Part shown: positions 1 to 11,585 of the stretch, piece after piece | Numbering within the stretch: position 1 is the stretch's first letter | Layout of the letters: each line of letters opens with the position of its first letter | The notes under the pieces: model-generated | What the model was told of the DNA's origin: nothing | Databases searched by the model: none | Seen by the model: only the letters and a program-made list of their open reading frames with translations | Origin: Gaeumannomyces sp. JS-464 | Lineage: Eukaryota > Ascomycota > Sordariomycetes > Magnaporthales > Magnaporthaceae | Assembly: GCA_002197995.1 (NCBI GenBank) | Contig: NGZR01000002.1 | Span: 7,440,001 to 7,504,000 of the forward strand | Length of the DNA: 64,000 nucleotides | Direction of reading: 5' to 3' | Made by a program: the position numbers and the translations under genes

Positions 1-667
1 CGTTCCTCGTCCGTCTCTCCCGCCGCCGCTGCCCGCCGCCGCGGCCGCCGATGGGTCTGCCTTCGCGTACCAGGTCAGGTCGCGTCCTTGTTGCCAGCGC
101 CCGACTGGGGCCATGACACTGTGGCCCAGGTAGTTCTCTCGATGCGACGATGTTGCGACATCCTCCCAGCTGAAGTTGACGCCTCCGCGGGAGCCCGTCT
201 TGCGGACCGTAGACAGGAGATCCATGGCTGCGCTGCGATGGCTTCCTCGACTGCTGATAGACTATCCCGATGCGCAATTGCTCGCTCGGGTGCACCTGTG
301 CACGTGGAGGCCGGATCCGGCGGCGTAATGATGGTTTGAATGATGTCTATTTTGCTTCGGTTGCGAAGTAGATGATGGCGAGATGCTTTGAATTTCCAGC
401 CGCCATGGATGCGACGCGACCACAATACGTCAGTGGTGTCTGGTGGGTCCACCAGGGGCCAGGCTCGTTTTCACGCGCTGAACACCCCCGCCGGATTAGC
501 CTCAAGCTGCTGCCGGCGGCACCTTGCCGGATTACGATTTCAAGCCATTGATCAGATCGCGCCTTTTTGTCCACCAATCTCAATCCCACTCGTCTGCCCC
601 AGGTGTTGCGACAAGGCGAATACGCGAGCCTACAGTCCGCCGACCGACCGCCGCCGCCGCCGCCGCC
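1..667. other. Upstream region of MED6, no gene assigned
   Basis: No gene can be assigned here. Positions 15-50 form a GCC/GCG-rich tract that reads as alanine- or arginine-rich in several frames, and a plus-strand frame is open over 1-339, but neither resembles a known protein. The minus strand near 1-75 could be the start of a gene leaving the window on the left; nothing in it is diagnostic. The last 100-150 bases are the likely leader of MED6. Confidence 0.4.
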
Positions 668-1737
668 ATGGACAACAAGACGGAGCCGCTGCTGGACGAG
701 ATCCAATGGAGCTCGCCGCAGTCGGTCGTCAACTTCCAGGGCATCCACTCCAACTCGGTGCTCTACTACTTTGCCGAGTCGCCCTTCTTCGACCGCACGT
801 CCAACAACGCCGTCGTCTTCAACCAGGCTGTGCGCAACCAGTCCATGCTCCACATCGTCGCCACTCGCGAGGCCTTCGAGGGCCGCCTGCGCGAGATGGC
901 CGGGCTCGAGTACATGGTCGCCCAGGAGCCCGCCGAGACGGGGCCCGGTGCCGGCACCGGCGTCTGGGTCATCCGCAAGCAGACCCGGAAGAAGGTCAAG
1001 GCCGCCGACGGCACCCCGCTGCCCGACGAGCTCGAGGTCCACGCCGACTACTTTGTCATGGGCGAGAACATCTACATGGCGCCGTCGCTGTCCGACGTGT
1101 TGAGCTCCCGCATCGTGAGTCGGCTGTTGCAGTTTTGTTGTAAGGCGTTGCGCACGCATAAACGCAAGCAAAGCTAACCAGCAACAATATACCGCGCCAG
1201 GCCACAATATCCTCCGCCATAAGCAACCTCTTCCCCGCCGTCTCGGCCATACAAAAGTGGACTCCGGCCCTGGGCCACGGCTACGCCACCCCCGCCGCGC
1301 CCACCGCGGCCCCGCGGCCCCGCGGCCTCGAGTCCAAGGAGCCGACCCCGATGCCCGACAGCCTGACCTCGGCGGCGGGTGCAAGCGCCGCCTCCAGGGC
1401 GCCGCCGTCGGCCAAGACGGAGCGGTCGGCGCCCGACGCGCGCATGGCCGAGGAGTCCTTCGCCATCCACACCCGCTACGGCGGCGAGTACATGGACGAG
1501 AACCCCATCACGGGCAAGCCCGGCGAGTTCCACCTGTCGTCCACGGGCCGCAAGGATAAGCTGACCGTGCCCGTCATCGGCGGGCCCGCCGGCGCCAACC
1601 TGCTCCCCGTGCTCAAAACCCTGCCAGATAACAGCCCGCTCAGCAAGGATGCCAAGCCCGAGAAGACGGGCAAGGCAGGAGGGCCGCCGAAGCCCAAGAG
1701 GCGCAAGAGCAAAGGCGGCACTACGACGCCGTCCTAG
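668..1737 (+). CDS. MED6: Mediator of RNA polymerase II transcription subunit 6
   Basis: MED6 is a head-module subunit of Mediator, linking regulators to RNA polymerase II in the nucleus. There are two exons, 668-1114 and 1201-1737. The intron (GTGAGT...GCCAG) has a CTAAC branch site near 1174 and phase 0, giving 327 residues. The N-terminal 150 residues hold the conserved family core (LLDEIQW, NSVLYYFAESPFFD, NNAVVFNQ, YFVMGENIYMAP). The C-terminal half is Pro/Ala-rich and ends in a basic tail, as in other fungal MED6 proteins. The ATG at 668 sits in a CCGCCATGG context and directly precedes the conserved start of the family; the frame is open upstream but only with low-complexity residues. 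After the TAG at 1735 the same frame continues for 31 Lys/Arg-rich codons to a second TAG, so an original CAG cannot be excluded. It converges on the dehydrogenase gene. Confidence 0.93.
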
Positions 1738-2085
1738 AAGAATGGCTCCAAGCGGTCGAAGAAGGATAAGCGGCCGAAGCGGAAGGGCATGGGCACGCAG
1801 ACGACACATCTGGCGGCACTGGTCAATGAGTAGGTTGATTTTCTGTCATTTCTTACCAGCAGTAAAGTATTTGGGCCCGGATTCGGGCTTTCTCTTGCTT
1901 GTTTATGATACCCTTGGGCAATAGAAGTTGGAGTAGAAACAAAAAGCAAACCCAATAAACAGAATGCAACACCTAGCTCCTTGCTTCAAAGAATGCGGTC
2001 CTCTTCTCAGTGTGTCCAACTCCAGCAATGCTCCTTGACCCCAGACCACCCAGCTGGCGCTGTGTAATCAGCCAGATATTGCGCT
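1738..2085. other. Short intergenic region between convergent genes
   Basis: This is the 3' flank shared by MED6 (plus) and the dehydrogenase (minus). The first 90 bases continue the MED6 frame with basic codons; the rest is lower in GC and should hold both 3' ends. No RNA gene or repeat was seen. Confidence 0.5.
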
Positions 2086-3628
2086 TCAGCAGGTCGTATA
2101 GCCACCGTCCACCGGCTTTATCCGCAGGTTACATTGTCAGTCTCAGGGGCGCATCCCGATGAATGAATCAGGGGTTGGAGCCAAGAAACAAGAAATGACG
2201 ACTCACAAGAATTACTCCGTGGACAAACGTCGCCTTTGAGCTGCACAGGAAAATTACGACATCAGCGACCTCCTGAGAGGTGCCTACTCGTTTCATCGGA
2301 GTGCCGGACACGAACTCGTCGTCGTGAGGAATCTCGGCTGATATGCTAGTACTCAGCCATGAGGGTTATACCCCTCGGTGTCAGCCGAGCCTCTGAGACT
2401 GCAGGACAGGGCGTAAGACTCACTCGATAACGCCGGGGCACACGCAGTTGATCCGGATGTTGTCTTTCGCATACTGCGCGTATCACCGCTCGGTCAGCAC
2501 AGCACAGCCTTCCTTTACCAAAAGGAGTCATATTTCCTCCAGCATCGCCATGTGCGCCAGGCCTGGGGCAACTCACGTCAACAGCATCGCCACGGGTCAG
2601 ACTTATGATGGCGGCCCTCGAGGCGGCATATGCGGCTTTACCCCGACGAGCTCCTCTTGTCAGCGACGACTGCGCCCTGCACGAATGCCGCCGGCTCTTC
2701 TTCTCCAGCGCCGAGGGGGGAAACAGAGGAGGGAAGAGAGAGATCGGAGAGTAATGGAAGCACGCACGGCAGCTGGGCCTCGATGCGATCCCACCGGAGC
2801 TACAGATGTTTACGATCACGCCCCTGTTCCTTCCCGGCCGTCGTGCGTCTCGAGCGGGTCCTGCAGCAGCATGCGCGCAATCTCCTCTCGCGACGATATC
2901 ATGGTGCCCCTGCAGTTGATGCTCATGGCCCTGTCGAACTCCTCGGGCGAGATCCTGTGCGATGAGCCGGGCAGGTAGACACCTAGAAAAGGGGCGGTGG
3001 CGGCCGGCCACCCGTGTGTTAGTTGTATCCATACCTATCCACCATCGACATAACCTGACCGACGGTGGGCAGAGAAAAAGGAAAAGACGCACTGGCAGAG
3101 TTGACAGCATAGTCTATCCTGCCCCATTCCTCAATGATCTCGTCCAGCGACACGGCGACCTCGGTCTCGACGCGGACGTCGCAGGGGATGATGAAGGTGC
3201 TCACGACGCGGGCCGAGCTCAGCTTGCACAGGCGCGACGTCTCCGACATGCCGTCCTCGTCTTATCGAGGAGCGCGATCCGGGAGCAGCCCTCTCTGGCA
3301 AACGCTATCGCGCACTGCCGTCCGATACCTGTCGTGTGGAGATCATGGCCATCAATACCTTTTCTTTTCTGCGCGGCGGCAACGGCACTAATAGCACGGG
3401 GAGATGGGAGCTGGGTGATGTGTTGAGATTTGACTGAGGGGTTGCCAGGTGATGGTTGTTGTTTTTGGTTGCTGCTGTCCTCCCACCTTTACCTTGATTC
3501 CCAAACGAGGACGAGGGGGGAGGATTGATGGAACCTCGCTACAACGTACCTGAGGCAGCTCCCGTGATGACTGCGACACCGGGGAACAGGGACCTCCCGC
3601 CCGGCATCATCGAGCTCGTGGTGGACAT
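2086..3628 (-). CDS. Short-chain dehydrogenase/reductase, frame disrupted
   Basis: Classical SDR family: NAD(P)-dependent oxidoreductase, substrate unknown. Seven exons on the minus strand: 3628-3550, 3328-3093, 2982-about 2768, 2676-2577, 2473-2424, 2345-2207, 2115-2086, with standard GT...AG introns; about 284 residues. Visible parts in order are the Rossmann start TGAASGIG (TGxxxGxG), the CDVR acidic loop, WGRIDYAVNSAS (NNAG-type motif), VIVNICSSGG, the active-site stretch AAYAASRAA, INCVCPGVI and the C-terminal VILPVDGGY. Two frame breaks need one extra base each: near 3262 (between LLDK and DGMSET) and near 2833 (between DGREG and RGVIVN). The 3'-end phase of exon 3 is also ambiguous (donor at 2767 or 2763). 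The catalytic YxxxK reads Y-A-A-S-R, so the usual Lys is Arg. This is either a decaying gene or a good gene with consensus errors. The family call is firm; the function is not. Confidence 0.8.
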
Positions 3629-4680
3629 GGTTGTCGAGGCAGGCATACAGAAATAACGGCGATGGGCAGTTAGAGGGCAAGGAGACAGGGAAAACGAAAC
3701 TGAAAACAAATGCCGTTAAATAGGTAGGTAGACAATACAAAAGGTGTGTGTGACGATACACTCTCTCGATGAAGGATGTTTGTTTGGTTATCCAACCCTC
3801 TTCTGGCCCTCCGAGTGATTGACACAAACAATGGATGTTGTCCTCGCCTCCGTGCCCGTCTTCTGTCTTGTCCTTGAACGCGGGCATCCCCACCCTCCCT
3901 AATAGGAAGCTCCTGCTCGGCAAGAGACGGTTCCTGCCGCCTTTCCACTTTCCGCCGCTGAACGTGCCAATAGACGTCTCATAAGGCTCCCGGTTCAAGC
4001 CTCTTTTGGGGCCGGGTCGAGCATCATATGACCCCCCTGCGTCCATAAAACGTTCTTTTTAGGGGGAATCGTCAAAGACAGATGCGACCCAGGGCCAAGA
4101 CAGATCCACGGAATCGAGTTGCTGGGTCCAGGGCACTGTGGCATTGAGGGATGACAGGGTGGTACCCCGCCGCTGGCAGCCGACCACGTTAATTAAACCC
4201 TCGCCCTAAAGCTTCATAATTGACACCCCCATTGCTCCAACTGTTTCTTGTATCGTTTTCTTTTTCCCGTATCCCTTCATTTTCTCTGTATTCTTCCCTA
4301 TCCCTCCTGTGCCTTCATTTTCGTGCCACCATGGCAATAATGGTAACCCAAGCAGATTGAAACAATAAGGATGCTACCGCCGTTTGTATCTTGTTTCCAT
4401 ATTGAGTAAGGCACCTGGCTCTCATAAACCCGTTTCGGAAGGCAATGACGAAGGGGTACATAGGTGGTAGGTACCTAAGTATCCTAGAATCGCGTCTCCA
4501 TGCACCGAAAATAGCTGCCAGTACCTGTCTATAGGTCCTAGGCAGGAGGTAGGCACATAACACAACGAGGGGCTTCCCACCCGGGTCTCCTGCAGTTTCC
4601 GTTTGCTTCATGCACATGCCTCGTGCTTACGCTGTGGCAGTAGCCAACACCCAAAATTAGTACACGCCCAGAAATGGAGT
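3629..4680. other. Intergenic region upstream of the dehydrogenase
   Basis: About 1 kb between the dehydrogenase start and the DHR1 stop, both genes on the minus strand. It should contain the dehydrogenase promoter and the DHR1 3' UTR. Short TAGGTAGGTACC-like motifs recur near 4470 and 4530. No ORF with recognisable similarity and no RNA gene were found. Confidence 0.5.
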
Positions 4681-7600
4681 CTACTCGACAACCCAGCTGC
4701 CAGCCATCTTCCGCTGCTTCACCTTCTGCATCGGCAGCGGCCAGCCCATGCCTCCAGTGCCCTCTGCCCTGAGATAAGGCACAACCCAACACTCCCGGCT
4801 CTTTCCGTCGTCGCTAGCCACCTTGACTGGCTTCCCGTAGCTGACGAGTGGCGTGCTCTTGGCCAATGCCGCGAGCACCCCGCCGCTGATGTCCGTCAAC
4901 GAGTGCATCCTCGTCTTAGCTTTCTTGCCGCTCTCCTCGTCTCCAGGGGACGACGCCGCTTTCTGGAGGTATGAATACACGATGTAGTCAGGGCACTCGT
5001 CCCTGCTGAGATGGGCGAGAGGCGACTCGGGATGGATATAGACAAGCTTCTCCTCGTCGCTCAAAGGCTTGCCGTCGACGGCAAGGGGCGACAGGGGAAC
5101 GTACGGCACGTCAATGGCCCGCCTCGGTTTTTGCCACAGCTCCGGCGGGTTGGGAGCCTTGTCTGCGCGGATAGCTACCCGATCGATGAAGCCGGCAGCA
5201 ACCATCTGCTTGAGTGCCTTGACTTGCTTCGCGCTCGGCGCATCTAGCTTGTCTTGGAAGGTGATGTTGGCAAATGCAGGGATGTTGGTCTTGAGGAGCT
5301 GCACGATCTGCTGCCGCAGCTTCTGAGCTTCCTTCAGCACTTTGAACCTGACAAAGTGACTCTCACACCACTGCTCCGTGGGCTCATGCGCAAATTCCCC
5401 GAGAACCTGGACATCTTGATTGCGTCGGATTTGTCGTCAAGGGAGCAAAAGTTTTTGTGCACTGCTTTGAACGCGCGCCGCACGTTGGTCTGCCTATTCT
5501 CTGCCTGGACATCTTCGTTGGTGCGGACAGCACCCTCCTCTTGCGCCGCAAGAGATGGTATGGCCTGGTTCTCGGGATGAAAATCTCGGCGGCGGAAAGA
5601 GCAGCCACCAAGGCGATTGTATACGGTAGGCAGTCGTGCTGGTGTCCGACTAAAAAGAATGCGAGAGAAACGGGGTGACAGGGGGAAAATCGACATCGTG
5701 TGTCCGACCTGCGTCACCGTCCTTCGCTCGAGACAGCCGACAAATAGGCAAGGAGCTTCTCGGCTTTGACCAGATTCTGTCGTTCTGGCGGCGTGGGGAA
5801 GGGGAAGTTGACGACATGCTGGAGGTTCATGGCCTTGAGCTGCAGCACCACTCCTTCCAGAGATGTGCGCAGTAGCTCCGGTAATGCGAACTCGGGAAAA
5901 TCCCTCTCGTACACTGCAGATGAGTAGAATCTGTAGCAGTGACCCGGACCGGTACGACAGCTCTGCCGGCTCGCTGGCTTGCGCTCGCCTTACTGATCCA
6001 GCCAACCTCGAAACTCTGCACCCCCGTCAGCTGATCGTACTTGCGCTCCTTGGACCTGCCGAGTCGAAGACGTAACGAATTCCAGGGATCGTCAAACTCG
6101 TCCTGCCACGTTTGTTGCCAAAATGACAAGCCGACTCCCTTCAGGAGAGGCTCGAAGACGCACATCTGCTCCTTGGTCGGCAGCAGCGAATAGAGAGGGA
6201 GCACGTGCATGCGCGTTGGCCCGGTGCCCGACTCCTCATCCTCGATCTTGAATTCCTCCTCTTCGTCCTCACCTTGGTCGGATTCCTCGTCTTCGTCAAC
6301 GTAGTCGTCGGGCTTTGAATCGTCCACGTCACCGAAGTCCACATCCTCGGCCTCCATCGGCGCCTCCTGTGTCGATATCCTGACCTGGGGCCCGTTTATT
6401 GAGTTGACCCCATTGAAGGCGAGTTTCAATCGCTTGCTGAGCTGGCCAATCTCGTTCTGGCCAGTCAAGAAGACGAGCATGCCTCCAGGCGGTAGCTTTT
6501 TGTGACCCCTACTGATCTTGTTAAATGCTTCCTCAACGTAGTCGTGGTGCGTCCTCCTGGCGAAATGGGTGGTAACAGGGAACTGTCTTCCCTGAACCTC
6601 GAGAACGGGAGGCGGCGTCGGGAAAAGGTTGGGATTTTCGGTGAGCTCCTCGATCCGCAGCGTAGCGGACATGATGATGAGTTTCAGTGGCTTGACTGCC
6701 GGGTCCTCCCGCGCCATCTCCGCCCTGAGCTTGATGATACGGCTCAGCATCCCGATCAGAATATCCGTGTTCACACTCCTCTCGTGGGCCTCGTCGACAA
6801 CGATAGCCGAGTACTTGCGTAGGGACAGATCCTGCGCTATCTCTCGGAGTAGGACACCATCGGTCATGAACTTGACTGCGGTCCCTGCCTTGACCGTGCC
6901 CTCAAAGCGGATCTGATAGCCAACAGCCTGGGAGTAGTCCCCGAGCTCCTGGGCAACCCTGTTGGACATGCTCACGGCTGCGACCCTCCTGGGTTGTGTG
7001 ATTCCAATCATCCCTGGGGTCTGCGAATCGGGACATCCGTAACCCGCCTCGAATAGAAACTGGGGGACCTGTGTAGTCTTTCCAGAACCGGTGGCACCAC
7101 ATATTACAACAATGTCGTTGTTGTGGATTGCCTCCATTATCCTCTGCTCCTCGGCAACAACAGGTAGCTTGAGACGCGCCTCCTGAATTTCGGGACTGCG
7201 GGCGACCGCAACGCTGAAGGCCTTGCGGTCCGTGTTCTTGGTGGGCTGAAGCTCGAGGGGGAGGGGGTCCTGCTCCATGGGCCGTGGCTTGAAATTATCT
7301 GGCCTGGGAATGTCAGGTACGCTCGATCCTGATTCCGCTGGTGTGTATCCTAGGGCTTCGTCCCGCTGCGCGCGTGCCCAAGCCTTGAATGCCGATCGCC
7401 TCTCCTCAACATCATTGCCGTCGCCAGCTTCAGACCCGGAATCAGATTCGTCCTCGCCGCCGTCGTCGTCGTCGTCGTCGTCGTCACCCTCTTCCTCCTC
7501 CTCCTCGCCCTCCTCAGCTGACCCAGATTCGCTTCCTTCCCGCTCCGAATTTTCGTCTTGGCTGCCCTCGGTAGAGTCATCATCGCTCCCCTTGGAGCCG

Positions 7601-8328
7601 TCGTTGTCTGTGCTAAAACCACCCCATTCGTCTTCATCATCCTCGTCTTCAGACTCCTGAACCAGCGGCTGCGCAACGGCGATTTTGGATCTCACTCCTC
7701 CCCGCTTCTGTCGTTTTTGAATCACCGGACGGCCGTCATCATCAACCTCGAGCGGGCGTTTCAGGCCAGATCCAGCGGCGATTGCGGTACTACCCACCGG
7801 GACCGAGACATCCGCAGCCACAGGAGGTTTGGGGGCTTCGGTGGTCGGTCGGTCGGCGCCCTCAGCCGCTGAGCCTTCATCGTCGCTGTCGCCATCCTCC
7901 AGTTCAGGCTCTGCGCGTTTCTCGTAAAGCAGCTCCTCTCTAGCGGCCTGCCCAAGAGGAAGACCGGCGCGCTCCTCTCTGAGCGCTTGACTCAGGGCCT
8001 GACGCTTGGTCTGCTTGGTGTGGCCGATCGAGCGACTGCTGGAGAAGAGGCTGGTGTCGATCTTGTTGGCGGCGAGCTGGGCCAGAAGCGCGCGGTTCTC
8101 ATCCTTCTTGAGCTTCTGCTCAATGTATTTCTCCAAGCGCTTCGCCTTCTTGCCGCTCACGGTACCGCCCTGGCTCCTGAGTTGCGCCTTGAGTTTCGCT
8201 GTCTCCCCAGACCCGCCAGTAGCGGCCTCTCCGTCGTGGACCTCATCGCTCACTTCCTGTTTCTGAGCTGCCCTCTCCCGGTCCAAGACTTTCCTTTTCC
8301 TTTGACGGGGCACAAATTTTGGCGGCAT
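4681..8328 (-). CDS. ECM16: DEAH-box RNA helicase DHR1/ECM16 (DHX37 family)
   Basis: A nucleolar DEAH helicase; in yeast Dhr1 releases U3 snoRNA from pre-18S rRNA during small-subunit assembly. It is intronless, about 1,216 codons, close to the family length. The N-terminus is basic, followed by an Asp/Glu/Ser-rich acidic stretch (roughly residues 230-310). The helicase motifs are Walker A GATGSGKTT near residue 410, DEAH near 511, SAT near 553, and QRAGRAG near 5,965-5,985. Then come the winged-helix/HA2 region and a conserved C-terminal segment ending in GSWVVE. The N-terminal 2.1 kb and the last 660 bases read cleanly. Between about 5,405 and 6,152 the frame breaks eight times by one base (seven apparent deletions, one insertion in a run of five A at 5,652-5,656), although the protein similarity continues through all three frames. 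This points to consensus errors; a true pseudogene of an essential gene is unlikely. It is divergent from PAC3. Confidence 0.92.
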
Positions 8329-8837
8329 TTTTCTGTGAACGCCGTATAAAAAGGGCTAGCACCTCAATTGGTACCGAATTCTCCCTTTTACAAAGACTTC
8401 GCTGGCGGAAATATGCGAACAGGGAACAAGAAAGCAATGAGCAGACGGTCCTGATGCAGTGAAAATGAAATTTTGACCGCCTCAAAAATTCTGCCGGGTG
8501 TTTCCTGCAATTACAGTGGGGCAAATGCTTGGGTGGGGGTGGAGATTGAACGCTACAGCGATGGTGTTGTCTCTGCAGGTTTGAGCTCGTACCTACGCCA
8601 GTCTCGTCGAGGCCACTGATGCTTCTGCTCTTTCTATTATTCGGCGCTGCCTCCCATAGATAGACTTTAATCAACGCTGGTTGTGTCTAGGAGAACCTAT
8701 GCTTCCCAACCTAGGGCTCCTTAACAGCTTCCTCGATCCCGTGGACAAATCCCCCAAGGCCGCATTGCCCCTGTCCAGACAGAGCATCACGAAAAATAGG
8801 CGAGGACACATCTACTTGAACTTTCAACACTGCTGAA
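8329..8837. promoter_or_regulatory. Divergent promoter region, DHR1 / PAC3
   Basis: A 509-bp spacer between the two divergent start codons, so it should carry both promoters. No specific binding motif can be named from the sequence alone. Confidence 0.45.
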
Positions 8838-9364
8838 ATGGAAGGGGAGGCTCTGAGGGAAGATGTGTTCCCCGCACCCCATAAAACCGCAGCAGGGATA
8901 GTCGGCGGCGTCTCAACCGAGGCCTCTTCCATGACATTCTCAGACAAGATTATGGTCACGCTGTCGCAAGACGGTCGCCTTGCACAATGGGTACGCACGA
9001 TGGTTCCCCCCTCGCCTAGAATCTCTGCTGAGCCGGATCCGTTGGCGCTGTTGCTGACGTTGTAGGCATCCAGGTCCAAGTACAACTCTCAGCGCCCTCC
9101 GCGGCCATGGTTGAGATGGCCCTCCCAAGAACAAACATCGGCTCCCTGCCGCCCGCTCACCTGACAGCCACAACACTGCTCGGGGCAGGCAGCGACGACC
9201 GTGAGACAGTCGGCCATCTCTACGCCGCGCAGATAGCAAACTTTCTGTCGCTGAAGAACCCAGACGAGAAGCGCACCTTGATTCTTGGGCTGGGCTTGCG
9301 GAAGGCTGAAGCCGACAGGGAGACTTTCTTCGATGTTCTGGAGCTCGTTCAGAAAGTTATATGA
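8838..9364 (+). CDS. Proteasome assembly chaperone 3
   Basis: A small chaperone that, with PAC4, helps assemble the alpha ring of the 20S proteasome. Exons 8838-8990 and 9074-9364 are joined by a phase-0 intron (GTACGC...ATCCAG); choosing the acceptor at 9073 rather than the nearer TAG at 9062-9064 keeps the frame. The product is 147 residues, a normal size for the family. Characteristic segments are KIMVTLSQDGRLAQW, V-Q-L-S-A-P-S across the splice, TTLLGAGSDDRETVGHLYA and RTLILGLGLRKAEADRETFF, with a final LELVQKVI. The reading frame is intact, unlike several neighbours. The ATG at 8838 is the only start that gives the expected N-terminus. The main uncertainty is which fungal ortholog name (IRC25/POC3 in yeast) applies. 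Confidence 0.88.
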
Positions 9365-10608
9365 GGGAGGGCCTAGGAAACCGTGATAGCGAGGCAACCA
9401 GACCAAAGGGAAAAGCGCTAGTTGAGGGTTCCGGGAAGGCGTGGGGTGGGTAAGGGGATATTCAAGTATCTACCCCGTGGCACAGCCACGTCCGAAAACA
9501 CGGAGACAGGTCTTTGGGAACATTTGACATGATAGAGCTTGGGCTTGGAGCTCGATGGTGACAGGCTGGATCGAGGTCTATTTTGGAGGGCTGAACCTTG
9601 TCAGGTATGCGCCTGAAGCTCACCATCGAATCTACTTGCTGGAAGTGCCCACTATGAAAACAAACAAGATCGCGAAGAAGATTGTGGTTGGCTCGCGGTG
9701 GCAGTGCATAGGTACCTAGCTAGGATGGGGCCTAACCAGTCACCGAATGCTCACCGGCTTCGGGCCAACGCGAATCGTTCCGCGACTCTATCGCGTGGCG
9801 ATGCTTAATCCCCAACGCTGACATGTGAAGTTGACGAGAGGCGATCTACGAGGCATGGCTGGTTGTTTCGGAGGACAAACGAAAACCGGCCCAGATCTAT
9901 CTCCGTACACACCAAGGATCGATGCGATGCTATGTGACCTCCAGGTCACCTACGCCGATCACACATCACCAAGTTGGTGCGGTGTTTTCCTCTTCGCAGT
10001 GCTGCGCAAGGCAACGATTGCAATGAGAAAGATCTCCAAAGAGTGAATTATATGCCAAAAATTCCCAAGCGGACCGAAGTCCCCTTGGAGTGGTCATGTA
10101 GTAGTTTTCAACTAGCAAAAACACAGCCTCGGACGAATCCTCACTGGCATGCGTAAAGCCCATGCACCAAGATGGAGAAGAAAGAGAGAAGAAAATCCCA
10201 AAGGATGGTGTGGGAAGCGGCTCTTAAATAGGAAAATTGGCCATGGTCCGTGCATATTTCCTGCAAACATTTTTTGTCCGAATCGGGCCAGACCGCCTTT
10301 GGGCCCTATGCAAATTCTGCCCACATGAGAGCGGAGTCACCGGCAAGGAGCCTGTGGAGCATCCATGCCATTCGTTGCCTCAATTCAGCCGCAGATTTCC
10401 GCTGAACTGCGGTTTGCGCCAGCACCATCCACATGCGCCAACTTGACAAGTTCGCGCCTGAGGCTGTCGCTTAAGTTTATCGCATGTTTGGAACCGAGTG
10501 TCCTCAACCGCACTCAAGCTCCACGCCACACAACGGCATTGATGCGCGCCGCGCTCACGCACACGACGACAATTTTGGATCTATCTACCTCCGCCGAAAT
10601 CAGCGCCC
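9365..10608. other. Intergenic region, no gene seen
   Basis: About 1.24 kb between two plus-strand genes. Short ORFs exist on both strands but none has codon bias, splice structure or similarity that I recognise. The last 200 bases are the likely promoter and leader of the snRNP gene. No tRNA or snRNA was recognised. Confidence 0.45.
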
Positions 10609-11585
10609 ATGGCAGGCGGCAAACAGTACCGTCGCGATGACGGCAGAGACGATGCTGGCGGATACCGTGGCGGCCGTGGTGAGCTAGACGGACACAGGGA
10701 CAGACGGGACCGCGGGAGCGACCACCCCCGGCGGAGAGATGACGACTACGACCGCGAGCGGGATCGCGACTACGACCGCAGCCGGCGCTACAGATCCCGT
10801 TCTAGGTCACCGGGCGGCGGTCGCGGCGGTTCCTACCGCGATCGGCGCCGCGACACTGGCCGCGAGCCGGCTCGTGGACCACGCGACGCAGACCGGGCCC
10901 CAGACCGGGCAATAGGGATAGAGACCGGGACCGAGATAAGGATCGGGACTCCCAGCGCCGGGGTGGTCGCGAAGACCGCGATCTTGGCCACAGAAGAGGT
11001 GAGCTACGGCCGCTTTGCCGCCCAGTCTTGCATGGAAGCTTTCCTGTTCTCGGGGTAGTCAATGATCGCGTACTAACATGGTGGATTGCTTCCAAAGACC
11101 GCCCTCGCGATGACGACCGCCACCGCTCCGCTTCTCCACGGCGCAGCGCAAGCCCTAGTTTAGCCACTAGAGGCCGCAGGGATAATGACATCAGAGAAAA
11201 CAGCCTGCCGACGAGATCTAAGAACGGCGCCGTCAGCAGTGCGGCGGAGAAGTCAGCACCCATGTCCTTCAAAGTCGGCACCAACGACAATGGCGACGAG
11301 GAGCGCGGTCGTTCCGCGTCGAGGCAACAGCGCCGCGGCAGCGGAACAGGCGAGGATACGCCTATGGGGGGCAGCGGCGACGCGGAGGATGATGACCTGG
11401 AGGTGGACGACGACGGGAAGTCGGCGATGCAGGCCATGATGGGCTTCGGCGGCTTCGGCACTACGAAGAACACCAAGGTTATTGGAAACAACGTCGGCGG
11501 AGTCAGAAAGGAGAAGAAGACCGAGTACCGGCAGTACATGAACCGCCAGGGTGGGTTCAACAGGCCGCTGAGTCCGAGCAGGTAG
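10609..11585 (+). CDS. SNRNP27: U4/U6.U5 tri-snRNP-associated 27 kDa protein
   Basis: A spliceosomal protein of the SNRNP27 (RY1) family. Exons are 10609-10998 and 11098-11585; the intron (GTGAGC...CAAAG) has a strong TACTAAC branch site near 11070. The N-terminal half is an RS/RD-type low-complexity region rich in Arg, Asp and Ser. The C-terminal 65 residues are the family domain: MMGFGGFGTTKNTKV, GNNVGG, EKKTEYRQYMNRQGGFNRPL. The length is about 292 residues, longer than animal homologs because of the RD region. One base is missing in exon 1, near 10,896-10,902 in a GGGCCCC run. Downstream the RD repeats continue one frame over, and the phase of the donor (one leftover base) fits the acceptor only if that base is restored. 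This is strong internal evidence for a consensus deletion rather than a broken gene. Confidence 0.9.

Noticed and set aside
347..1384. Long minus-strand ORF opposite MED6
   Set aside because: It overlaps MED6 exons and the intron and has a composition typical of the reverse strand of GC-rich coding DNA; the plus strand matches a known family.
5405..6152. Programmed ribosomal frameshifting in DHR1
   Set aside because: Eight breaks, mostly without slippery sites, and similar single-base losses in unrelated neighbours make consensus error much more likely.
7277..7660. Serine-rich plus-strand ORF
   Set aside because: It is the antisense of the Asp/Glu-rich region of DHR1; GAC/GAG repeats read as Ser/Pro on the other strand.
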